Shown piece by piece: positions 44,208 to 51,739 of a stretch of 64,000 nucleotides of DNA (position 1 is its first letter; every line of letters starts with the position of its first letter). Position numbers and translations under genes: made by a program. The DNA comes from VXNE01 sp963665455 (GTDB lineage: Bacteria; Pseudomonadota; Gammaproteobacteria; Pseudomonadales; Azotimanducaceae), in assembly GCA_963665455.1 (NCBI GenBank), contig OY762279.1:4154001-4218000 (forward strand). Direction: 5' to 3'. The notes below the pieces were generated by a model. That model was not told the origin of the DNA, did no database searches, and saw only the letters and a program-made list of their open reading frames with translations.

Positions 44208-45950
44208 TCAGCGCGTCACGAAGTTGGGATAGGCGGGAATCTCGGCCATGAGAAACCTGCCCAGTAACCGAGCCTGCATCTCCAGCAGCCTGCGGTACTC
44301 GACGCGATAGCCGAACAGGGGATGCGTTACCTCCTGGCTCAGCCGACGCTCGAATACGCGGATGAATCGTTTTCGGCCACTATCAGATAGGTTCGCGCCA
44401 ATGGGCGTGCGCACAAAGTCTGTCGGGCGGACCTCGCCATTGTTGATCGCCGTCACGACCGTGGAGTCCACGATCAGTGGTCTGAAGGGTTCCATCATGT
44501 CCAGTGCAAGGGCCGGGCGTCCGTATCGTGGTTGGTGGAAGAAGCCCCTGTACGGGTCAAGGCCCGTAGCCGAGAGCACGGTGACGAACGCTCGCGTCAA
44601 CAGCGCATAGCCGAATGAAAGCATGGCGTTTACCGGATCAACCGGCGGTCGCCGATTCCGATGCTCCATCTCGAAGGACATGCTCGCGTCCGTCTCCTGT
44701 CTGAACATGCCATCGAAATGCTGGAAGTACCTGGCCGCCGCGGCACCCTCCACTCCCAGCAGGGAGGCGATGTCGCGGACGCGACGAGCACGCTCTGCTA
44801 ACCGCTTGAGGTCCGTCAGCACCTGTTCGCCGCCTTCGCCTCTACGCCAATTCCGCCGCAGGAGCGTTCTCGAATTGCGTATCTTCGCCCGCACCCAGCC
44901 ACGGGCGAGATCCAGGCAGACGTCGTCCGAAAACGAGCCGCGGTATTGCGCCGTGCGGAGTTCCACATTGGCATGGCCAGCCCCCACGGTATGCCCGAGG
45001 AACCACCCGCCGTAGGACTGCCAAGTCACCGGGATGTCCCGGCGCATGAGTTCGTGGAGCGTTGGAGTGCTGACGTAGACGTTGCCCATGAGCACGAGTT
45101 GGGACGTGTCCGCCAGCCGGACGAAGGCGGTCTCGTCATCGTCCTTCGTGATCGCGAGCCGATGACCCTTCTTGGAGACCTTTCCGCGATGGGACTGGAC
45201 GTAGACGGGCAGCCCGCGCGTCTGCCCTACACTGAGTGGTCGCACGTCCGCCGAACCTGATCGTAGCAAGTTGACCTCGTCGGGGAGGCAGATGCCGACG
45301 AGGGAGCAGCGCGGACACTTCGGGCTGTCCTCAAGCGGTGGCGGGATGGCACCCTCCTCGACCGTAGCGCGCAAACGCTTGATGGACTCCAGCGTGAGCG
45401 CGCGTAGCTCGTCGTCGAACGCAACCCGGACCCGCTCCCGGGAACCCGCGAAGTACAGGATGCCTTCGGAACAGCGATAGCCGTGCTCTTCGAGCAGCAG
45501 CCCCTGGGCACACAGCTGCACGCGCTCCGGGTCGTACGCCTGCCGAGGAACGTGCGGGCGTTTGCCGCGCTTGTAGTCGACGGGCATGACCTCGTCGCCC
45601 TCCGCTTCCACCAAGTCGATCTTGGCAACGAGATCCAATCGGGCCGAGGACAACTCCACCGAGCGTGCGACGACCGGCTCCTCCGCCCCCTCCTCGGGCT
45701 CCGGCAGGGTTCCACCCGCCTGATCGACGCGCCGATGCACATGACGGCCCTCCACCGTGTCCGACGAGTGCTCCCATTCCTTCTGGACCCATTCGAGGTA
45801 GGCGAGCCTAGGGCAGTAGACGAACTCGTTGAGGATCCGCGCGGGGATGAGCGGGGACTCGCGCTCGCGGTGCCGCGCCCTCGCCGGGGTGGCAGGAAGG
45901 GGCTCGCCGGTCGGCGGCGTCCCGACACGAGATGTCCTAGCGTTGTCCAT
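44208..45950 (-). CDS. cas4-cas1: Cas4-Cas1 fusion protein
   Basis: 580-aa fusion characteristic of type I-G. Cas4 half (about 35-225): first Cys in NEFVYCPRLAY (C46), nuclease core VELSSARLDLVAKIDLVE and VMPVDYKRGK, and the three-Cys end PKCPRCSLVGIC, giving the four ligands of a 4Fe-4S cluster. Cas1 half (about 236-580): catalytic Glu in LLGVEGAAAARYF, His in FFHQPRYGRP and acidic residues in LALDMMEPFRPLIVD. The Cas4 part selects prespacers with the right PAM, and fusing it to Cas1 fixes orientation. It is divergent from hicB with 133 bp between. Confidence 0.97.
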   Translation of the reverse strand: MDNARTSRVGTPPTGEPLPATPARARHRERESPLIPARILNEFVYCPRLAYLEWVQKEWEHSSDTVEGRHVHRRVDQAGGTLPEPEEGAEEPVVARSVELSSARLDLVAKIDLVEAEGDEVMPVDYKRGKRPHVPRQAYDPERVQLCAQGLLLEEHGYRCSEGILYFAGSRERVRVAFDDELRALTLESIKRLRATVEEGAIPPPLEDSPKCPRCSLVGICLPDEVNLLRSGSADVRPLSVGQTRGLPVYVQSHRGKVSKKGHRLAITKDDDETAFVRLADTSQLVLMGNVYVSTPTLHELMRRDIPVTWQSYGGWFLGHTVGAGHANVELRTAQYRGSFSDDVCLDLARGWVRAKIRNSRTLLRRNWRRGEGGEQVLTDLKRLAERARRVRDIASLLGVEGAAAARYFQHFDGMFRQETDASMSFEMEHRNRRPPVDPVNAMLSFGYALLTRAFVTVLSATGLDPYRGFFHQPRYGRPALALDMMEPFRPLIVDSTVVTAINNGEVRPTDFVRTPIGANLSDSGRKRFIRVFERRLSQEVTHPLFGYRVEYRRLLEMQARLLGRFLMAEIPAYPNFVTR

Positions 45951-46083
45951 GGGGTGGCCCTCCTAGGTCGAACCGGCCGACTCGCTGCCCGCTCTCTCGA
46001 CGGCTACGGCCAGCATCCTCCGGTACTCCGAGTGGTACCATACACGGGCTTGCGCAGTGGGACATCCGTCGGGGGGCATCGCA

Positions 46084-46434
46084 ATGATGGAGTACAAGGG
46101 ATACGTCGCCTCCGTGGAGTTTGACGACTCCGTGGACGTTCTGCACGGAAGGGTCGTGAACAGCGGGCCGTATCCGATCGCCACATTCGAGGCGACCGAG
46201 ACGCAGGAGCTCCGCCGGGAGTTCGAGCGGTCAGTCGACGAGTACCTGCAGTGGTGTGCCGAAGACGGTGTGGAACCCCGGAAGCCGTTCTCCGGCAAGT
46301 TGAACGTCCGTCTCGGCTCCGAACTCCACGGCGCCGTGGTATCGGCGGCCACGGCAGAGCAGGTCAGCATCAACTCGTGGATCGTCAGGACGCTTCGCGC
46401 GGCAGTCGCGGCGCCGGTGGGCGACGCCGGCTAA
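46084..46434 (+). CDS. hicB: HicB-family antitoxin
   Basis: 116-aa HicB: MMEYKGYVASVEFDDSVDVLHGRVVN is the RNase-H-like sensing fold, FERSVDEYLQWCAEDGVEPRKPFSGK the linker, and LNVRLGSELHGAVVSAA with SINSWIVRTL the C-terminal ribbon-helix-helix DNA-binding domain. It pairs by family with the HicA-type toxin downstream, but 293 bp intervene instead of the usual near-overlap, and the order is antitoxin first. The intervening DNA contains a CRISPR-like guide and its target. Start may be either of two adjacent ATGs (46084 or 46087). Confidence 0.9.
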   Translation: MMEYKGYVASVEFDDSVDVLHGRVVNSGPYPIATFEATETQELRREFERSVDEYLQWCAEDGVEPRKPFSGKLNVRLGSELHGAVVSAATAEQVSINSWIVRTLRAAVAAPVGDAG

Positions 46435-46524
46435 CCTCGTGGCTCCGACTCCGGGCGACTTTGGCGTCGTCCGGCACCACGGAGATTTGATCGTTGCGGC
46501 GGCGCACGGCAACGTGTTAACCTA

Positions 46525-46543
46525 CGCCGCGAAATACACAGAA
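46525..46543 (-). promoter_or_regulatory. Predicted protospacer and TTC PAM for the CRISPR-like guide
   Basis: Read on the reverse strand, 46543-46541 gives TTC, followed from 46540 down to 46525 by TGTGTATTTCGCGGCG. The guide spacer beginning at 46575 reads TGTGTCTTTCGCGGCG: 15 of 16 identical, sole mismatch at position 6, the base that type I effectors flip out. From position 17 on the match collapses (4 of 19 identical). The site lies between hicB and the guide, where the promoter of the guide-hicA-cas3 transcript is expected. Partial pairing favours binding and repression over cleavage. Confidence 0.75.
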
Positions 46544-46645
46544 GTCGAAGAAAGGCCCCCCGCCTCATTGAAGGTGTGTCTTTCGCGGCGGCGGCGCGAC
46601 AGCCTTCCCCAGTTCCGCAGCCTTGAGCTGCGGCCTCATTGAAGC
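46539..46645 (+). ncRNA. CreA/CreR-like miniature CRISPR (degenerate repeat, 35-nt spacer, repeat)
   Basis: Repeat-like unit 1 (46539-46574) retains only the 3' part CCTCATTGAAG (46563-46573) plus G, which would be the crRNA 5' handle; its hairpin is gone. A 35-nt spacer follows (46575-46609), the modal spacer length of the array. Unit 2 (46610-46645) has a 7-bp stem CCGCAGC (46615-46621) with GCTGCGG (46627-46633), 5-nt loop, then CCTCATTGAAG (46634-46644). It is in the same direction as hicA and cas3. In CreTA/CreR systems such guides direct the Cas effector to a nearby promoter for silencing. I infer the same here; no RNA data are available. Confidence 0.78.
46610..46645 (+). repeat. Repeat variant with a covarying hairpin stem
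   Basis: Identical in layout to array repeats (5 nt, 7-bp stem, 5-nt loop, 7-bp stem, CCTCATTGAAG, one base) but with the stem CCGCAGC/GCTGCGG in place of CCCTCGC/GCGAGGG. Both arms differ from the array stem while full pairing is kept. The conserved stretch just 3' of the stem should let the Cas6-like part of Csb2 process it. Its final base C is the variant of the two oldest array repeats. Confidence 0.8.
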
Positions 46646-46727
46646 GTTGGGGAACGGTGGGCTCGTGCAAAGAGAAGCGGACAGACCAAGGATTCCTGAG
46701 GCCGAAGACCGAGGGCGTTGATGGATC

Positions 46728-47000
46728 ATGACGAACAAGCATCGCGCCACCCTAGCCGACATCCAGCGAAAACCGACGCCATCCAACATCAGATGGCAGG
46801 ATCTGATAGGCGCGCTCAAGCACTATGGCGTGGAGATCGAGGAGCGTAGCGGTTCGCGGCTTCGCTTGAAGAAGGGCAAGGAGCGAATCGTCATTCACCG
46901 GCCTCACCATGGGCCAGCGACGGGGCGCGCGACCATTCGGGACGTCGCCGCGTTCTTGCGTACGGCCGGAATCTCGCGGGATGGCCAAGACGATGGATGA
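46728..47000 (+). CDS. hicA: HicA-family toxin overlapping cas3
   Basis: 90-aa HicA-type mRNA interferase of the longer subfamily: MTNKHRATLADIQRKPTPSNI start, IRWQDLIGALKHYG, then ERSGSRLRLKKGKERIVIHRPHHG. In place of the textbook G-S-H catalytic His there is GSR, with His instead in VIHRPHH, a pattern I recall for this subfamily. Its 3' end overlaps the cas3 start by 20 bp, so toxin and Cas effector are translationally linked. Its partner HicB lies upstream, separated by the CRISPR-like guide. Confidence 0.88.
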   Translation: MTNKHRATLADIQRKPTPSNIRWQDLIGALKHYGVEIEERSGSRLRLKKGKERIVIHRPHHGPATGRATIRDVAAFLRTAGISRDGQDDG

Positions 47001-49785
47001 AGCCCGCCTACGCGCGACGTTCTCGGCACTGACCGCAGAGGACGGAGAGGGTCACCCGCCGTTTCGGTGGCAGATGCGGCTGCTACATCGTCTGCTCGAT
47101 GCCGACCCGCCTCCGTTCTTAGACATCCCGACGGGCCTCGGGAAGACGTCCGCGATGGCTCTGTGGTTGATCGCGATTGCCGAAGGCGCCGAGTTGCCGC
47201 GACGGCTCGTCTACATCGTGGACCGCCGCGCCGTCGTTGACCAAGCCACTCGGTTCGCCGAGCGCCTGCGCGGAAACATGCTGAGTGAGTTGGCAGAGCG
47301 CCTGGACCTCGATCCAAGCGTGGGTCTACCCGTCTCAACTCTCCGGGGTAGCTTCACCGACAACCGGGACTGGCTGGAGGATCCCTCGAAGCCAGCCATC
47401 GTGGTCGGGACCATCGACATGGTGGGCTCGCGTCTTCTGTTCGAGGGCTATGGTGTATCGAGGAGGATGCGTCCCTACCACGCCGGTCTTCTCAGCGTCG
47501 ATGCGCTGGTTCTGCTCGATGAAGCGCACTTGTGCCCCCCTTTTGAAGCGCTTCTGCGGCAGGTGGAGTCACGAGGCGAAGGCAGGCTCGGTCCGATGGG
47601 CGGACCCGACTCGACCACCCCACCGTTTCGCCTCATGTCCCTGTCCGCCACCGGCCGGAACGAAGCGCCGACACAGCCGGAAGCCCTGTTCTCGTTGGAA
47701 GCCAAGGACCGTGGGGAGACCGAGATAGAACAACGGCTATCGGCGCGCAAGCTGCTGAAGGTGGAGAAGCTGCCTGCCGGCGCGAATCTGGCGAGAGACT
47801 TGGCCGAACGAGCCGTCGCCGTCGGATGCACCCGCCCCTTCTCCCGCGTGCTGGTGTACTGCCACCACCGCAGCGACGCCGTCGAAGTGAAGACGATGAT
47901 CGACAGAGCCTGCGGGAGACGAAAACGGTCCGGAGACCACGCGGAGGAGCATCGCTCCGAGTTGCTGGTTGGGGAGCGCCGTGTACGGGAACGAGTTGGC
48001 CTCGAAGCTTGGCTCGACGAGCAAGGCTTCCTCGGCGCGGCACGTCAACCAGCGTCCGCCCCCACCTTCTTGGTCGCCACTTCTGCCGGTGAGGTCGGGG
48101 TAGACCTAAACGCAGATCACATGGTGTGCGACCTCGTCGCCTACGAGCGTATGGTTCAACGGCTCGGGCGGGTCAACCGTCGCGGCGGAGCGCACCGGCG
48201 AGCCGTCATCGACGTGCTCGCCTTACCCCCGGCACTTAAGGCCAAGGCACCGAAGGAGGCCAAAGAGAAGGCACACCGAGACTTCGAGGCTTGGCTGGCA
48301 CCGTTGGATCTCCTCCCACCGGCCGAGGACGGCCGCCGAGACGCAAGCCCAGCCAACGTCGTAGCCGTGAAAACGGACCACCCGGATATCGTCCGCGCCG
48401 CCAGCACTCCGGCGCCGCTGCACCCCGAGCTGACCCGCCCCCTGCTCGACGCGTGGGCAATGACCTCGCTGAAGCAGCACGAAGGGCGACCGGAGATCGC
48501 ACCTTGGCTTCGGGGGTGGGAGGACGACGAACCGCAGACCACCGTCGTTTGGCGCAAGCACCTACCTTGTGTTCGCACAGATGGGGAAACAAGCGTCCCG
48601 TCCTCAATGGTCGGGGAGTACTTCCGGGTGGCGCCGGTCCACACCACCGAGAGACTCGAAGCAGCATCAACCCGCGTGTTCGACTGGATGCTCAAGCGGT
48701 CGGCGAAACTCGCCAAGCGTCCCGAAGCCCATGACCTAGCGATCAGAGATGACGAAATCGTGGTCATCCTGATCGACCGTGCCGGCGAGCATCGCGCTCA
48801 CCTGTCACTTCGCGAGCTCCAGCGACTAGCAGCACCGGCCAAGAGCTTCTCGCTGAGAGAAGATCTGAGACGGCGTGACCGACGCAAGAGAGAGTGGAGG
48901 GACCGCAATCTCCCTGGAGCGGTCATGATCGTGGATTTCCGATTCTGCGGCGTGCGCGACGGGATGCTGGACGAGAACTCCGAGAGCGCCGCTGCCACGG
49001 CGGACGCAGACGAAGACTGGAGACGCATACCGGCTCCGATGGCCCACGGTTCGCGTCCTCTCATAGGGTTCCGTGTCGAAGGCGTCGACGGCGAGCAGAC
49101 CGAGCCATCTGCCCACGACGAGTGGCGTCACATCCGCACCTTCGAGACTCGCTTCGACGCCCGTGGAGCGCCAACCAGCCGCCTGTACGTGTTCAAGTGG
49201 CCTGATGACCCGAATGACGAAGACGCTAGGTCGGTACTCTCCTCACCACAGACCTTGCGCGATCATGCCGAGCAGGTCGCCCGCCACACCCGTGCTTTGG
49301 CGCAACGCCTTGGGCTGCCAAAGGAAGAAACCGACGCGCTCGTCACCGCAGCTCGCATGCATGACGACGGAAAGGCGGCGGAGCGTTGGCAGAACGCGAT
49401 GAACGCGCCACGCGACGATGGTCGCCCGTATGCGAAGACGAAGGGCGGCGGCAACCCTCGGCTTCTAGAAGGCTACCGTCACGAGTTCGGTTCGCTGCTG
49501 AAGGCCGAGGGAGCGAAGTTTCCGGACGATATGCGCGACCTGATCCTGCACCTGATCGCGGCGCACCACGGCTACGCCCGACCGATCATCAGCCCCGCAG
49601 GCTGCGAGGATGGGCCGCCCTCGATGCTCGAAGCCAAGGCTGGAGATGCAGCACGACGTTTCGCGCGCTTGCAGAAGCGGTATGGTCCCTGGGGGCTGGC
49701 TTGGCGCGAAGCGATCCTACGAGCGGCCGATCAGAGCGCTTCCAGAGAGTGGTCGGAGCGGAACCAGGAGAGTCCTGATGGCTGA
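46981..49785 (+). CDS. cas3: Cas3 helicase-nuclease, HD domain at C-terminus
   Basis: 934-aa Cas3. The SF2 helicase comes first: Walker A in IPTGLGKTSAMALW near residue 50, DEAH box VLLDEAHLCPP near 180, motif III LSATGR, and FLVATSAGEVGVDLNADHMV then ERMVQRLGRVNRRG for motifs V-VI. The HD nuclease is at the C-terminus: DHAEQVARH and ARMHDDGKAAERW (H794-D795), then IAAHHGYARP. HD-last order is typical of type I-G and reverses the usual Cas3. The ATG at 46981 lies inside hicA; a longer frame to 46909 covers more hicA and lacks resemblance. It unwinds and shreds DNA bound by the effector. Confidence 0.96.
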   Translation: MAKTMDEARLRATFSALTAEDGEGHPPFRWQMRLLHRLLDADPPPFLDIPTGLGKTSAMALWLIAIAEGAELPRRLVYIVDRRAVVDQATRFAERLRGNMLSELAERLDLDPSVGLPVSTLRGSFTDNRDWLEDPSKPAIVVGTIDMVGSRLLFEGYGVSRRMRPYHAGLLSVDALVLLDEAHLCPPFEALLRQVESRGEGRLGPMGGPDSTTPPFRLMSLSATGRNEAPTQPEALFSLEAKDRGETEIEQRLSARKLLKVEKLPAGANLARDLAERAVAVGCTRPFSRVLVYCHHRSDAVEVKTMIDRACGRRKRSGDHAEEHRSELLVGERRVRERVGLEAWLDEQGFLGAARQPASAPTFLVATSAGEVGVDLNADHMVCDLVAYERMVQRLGRVNRRGGAHRRAVIDVLALPPALKAKAPKEAKEKAHRDFEAWLAPLDLLPPAEDGRRDASPANVVAVKTDHPDIVRAASTPAPLHPELTRPLLDAWAMTSLKQHEGRPEIAPWLRGWEDDEPQTTVVWRKHLPCVRTDGETSVPSSMVGEYFRVAPVHTTERLEAASTRVFDWMLKRSAKLAKRPEAHDLAIRDDEIVVILIDRAGEHRAHLSLRELQRLAAPAKSFSLREDLRRRDRRKREWRDRNLPGAVMIVDFRFCGVRDGMLDENSESAAATADADEDWRRIPAPMAHGSRPLIGFRVEGVDGEQTEPSAHDEWRHIRTFETRFDARGAPTSRLYVFKWPDDPNDEDARSVLSSPQTLRDHAEQVARHTRALAQRLGLPKEETDALVTAARMHDDGKAAERWQNAMNAPRDDGRPYAKTKGGGNPRLLEGYRHEFGSLLKAEGAKFPDDMRDLILHLIAAHHGYARPIISPAGCEDGPPSMLEAKAGDAARRFARLQKRYGPWGLAWREAILRAADQSASREWSERNQESPDG

Positions 49786-50671
49786 GTCCAGCGTTCCCGT
49801 GGATCTGCTCAACCCGGGCCAGGTGTTCGCCTGCCTCGGCCTTCTTGAGGCGACGGACATCCTGCAGGGCGGCGCCACCGCAGCATTCGACTGGACCAAC
49901 GACCGCAGGGCGCGGTTCCGCGTAGAGACGGCCGACGACGAGCCGCCGGTCGAGCGCGTCATGCGGTTCCTGGAGGAGGCCGAGGTCGTGGTCCGTGTGC
50001 CGGCGCAGTCACCAAACGCAAAGCGTTGGAAGCCGAGCTGGGGTGAAGAGCCCCAAGCCGATCAGCCGGAACACTCGTTTCCGTATCCCGATCCGAAATC
50101 CCCCGCAACCCTTCCAGTCGTTCTTCGCGACGACCGCCGCGAGATCCCACTCGACTATTGGGGAGACGCCACGAGGCGCGACAACGTGAAATTCTGGGCC
50201 GGCGCAGCCGGCTACCCGGGGGCCGCAATCGTCCGCGACGCACTTGACCTCGTGAGGGGCAGGACGCGGCAACACGTCGGCGATCCCTTCGCGCTGTCAA
50301 GCCCTCAGAGTAACAGTTTCCGGTTCGATTGGCGTCGCGACTACATACCGATCCAAGATGGCTTCTCGCCGAACAAGCACGGGAAGAACGTGCAGATGGT
50401 CGGGTACCCGCTGGTCGAGGCTCTCGCAGCCATCGGTGTATCGAATGCCCGTCCTCATCGGGTGGCCAAGCTCGAGTACCGTTACGGCGTGCTAGGACTC
50501 GGCCCTGGTCCACTGTTAGACCCCATGTTCCACCGTGCGGCACTTGGGGCGGAGATATCGCCGGTTCGGGGGTGTCCGTTTCGTCGTTTCGCCATGCATC
50601 TAGACTGGCCTGGTCAAGAGGATCAAGCCCGATGCATCACACAAGTTGTACAGATCTCAGAAGAGGAATAG
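49778..50671 (+). CDS. csb3: Csb3, type I-G Cas8-like subunit
   Basis: 297-aa protein starting MAESSVPVDLLNPGQVFACLGLLEATD; NPGQVFACLGLLE is the hallmark of Csb3 in the Geobacter-type locus (cas3-csb3-csb1-csb2). It takes the place of Csx17 or another large subunit and likely recognises the PAM. A late HRVAKLEYRYGVLG segment is also in family. Its start overlaps the cas3 stop by 8 bp and the next gene begins 9 bp after its stop. It is small for a Cas8, so some functions may be elsewhere. Confidence 0.85.
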   Translation: MAESSVPVDLLNPGQVFACLGLLEATDILQGGATAAFDWTNDRRARFRVETADDEPPVERVMRFLEEAEVVVRVPAQSPNAKRWKPSWGEEPQADQPEHSFPYPDPKSPATLPVVLRDDRREIPLDYWGDATRRDNVKFWAGAAGYPGAAIVRDALDLVRGRTRQHVGDPFALSSPQSNSFRFDWRRDYIPIQDGFSPNKHGKNVQMVGYPLVEALAAIGVSNARPHRVAKLEYRYGVLGLGPGPLLDPMFHRAALGAEISPVRGCPFRRFAMHLDWPGQEDQARCITQVVQISEEE

Positions 50672-50680
50672 CGGAAGAAC

Positions 50681-51739
50681 ATGGAAATCTCTAACGATCA
50701 AATCAACGCCCTCGCCGATAATCTGGACGGCCCCGCCGCCCTACATCTCAGGCAGTCTCTCCTCCCCGTCGAAGGTTCTGGCTCCGTGATCTTTCCGCCC
50801 ACCTATGCGGACGTCGGTTACAACATCGACGAGCTTGCCGACGGCACGAAGCTTGCGACCATAGACAGCGTGGGCTCGCAGGCCAATCGCATGGAGCCCG
50901 TGTTTCTCGCCGCGAAGATGGGAGAGCCGGAGAACCCCCGTTCGCGCCTCGTTCCACAGATCGAGATTGTGTACGGCAATCAGAAGTTGGTGTCGATCCT
51001 GGAAGCCGGGCACCGTCTAGGCGACGCACTTGTTCGCTCAACGGAACTAAAGGAGGAGGCACACGACGCCTTCAACGCGTTTCTTGATCGCGACGACGTC
51101 GCGCCGTTGGCGAAGCTCGGACCTACGTCGCTCGTCTTCGGCGTTTGGGACTCCCGCGACACGCAGGCCAAGCTTCCACGCATCATCCAATCCACCATCC
51201 GCGCGGAGGATGTGGAGGTCCTAACTCGCTCGGCCCAGTACGTCCCTCCTCTCGACTATGCCGAGTTGGAGGTGTTTACGGATGCAGAAAAGGAGAAACA
51301 GCAAGGTGACCCAAAAAGCCCGTTGGCGAAACGCGGATTCGTTCACGTCCCCGCCGTCGAGACGCACGGCGGTATCATCGCTCGAGGCCCGATTCGACGC
51401 GACGTCACCCTCAATCTGATCGCCCTTCGACGCCTGAGCGGCGAGAACGGCCGGGCGCTGCGGCGCTATGTTCTGGGGCTGGCTCTCGTAGCCGCGACGG
51501 CCCCGCTCGACGGGTTTCTGCGAGCTGGGTGTCTCCTCACGCTCGACCCAGACAATCCGGGTGTCTGGCAGGCGGTGACACGCGACGGCGTACGTCAGAA
51601 CATCGCTCTCGATGAGGCAACCGCCTTGGACTACGCAAGTGCTGCAGCGGACGCTTTCGGCGTAGGACCAGACCGCCGCGTGACATTCGAAAAAAGCCTC
51701 GCCAAGGCCGACACGAGGGCAAAGACGAAGGAACAGTGA
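50681..51739 (+). CDS. csb1: Csb1, type I-G Cas7 backbone subunit
   Basis: 352-aa GSU0053-type Cas7. Marks are SGSVIFPPTYADVGYN, ATIDSVGSQANRMEPVF, SLVFGVWDSRDTQAKLPR and HGGIIARGPIRRDVTLNL. Multiple copies should coat the crRNA spacer and divide target pairing into segments of six with each sixth base flipped. Follows csb3 by 9 bp and its stop overlaps the csb2 ATG (TGATG). Confidence 0.95.
   Translation: MEISNDQINALADNLDGPAALHLRQSLLPVEGSGSVIFPPTYADVGYNIDELADGTKLATIDSVGSQANRMEPVFLAAKMGEPENPRSRLVPQIEIVYGNQKLVSILEAGHRLGDALVRSTELKEEAHDAFNAFLDRDDVAPLAKLGPTSLVFGVWDSRDTQAKLPRIIQSTIRAEDVEVLTRSAQYVPPLDYAELEVFTDAEKEKQQGDPKSPLAKRGFVHVPAVETHGGIIARGPIRRDVTLNLIALRRLSGENGRALRRYVLGLALVAATAPLDGFLRAGCLLTLDPDNPGVWQAVTRDGVRQNIALDEATALDYASAAADAFGVGPDRRVTFEKSLAKADTRAKTKEQ

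Noticed and set aside
46487..46522. A sigma70 promoter (TTGATC or TTGCGG with TTAACC) before the guide
   Set aside because: Spacing and -10 match are too poor to call; a promoter is expected here but I cannot place it.
46555..46645. Explanation as ordinary dead array relic or second active array
   Set aside because: Only one spacer, a covarying second stem, loss of only the first hairpin and a nearby PAM-adjacent seed match favour a regulatory guide over simple decay.
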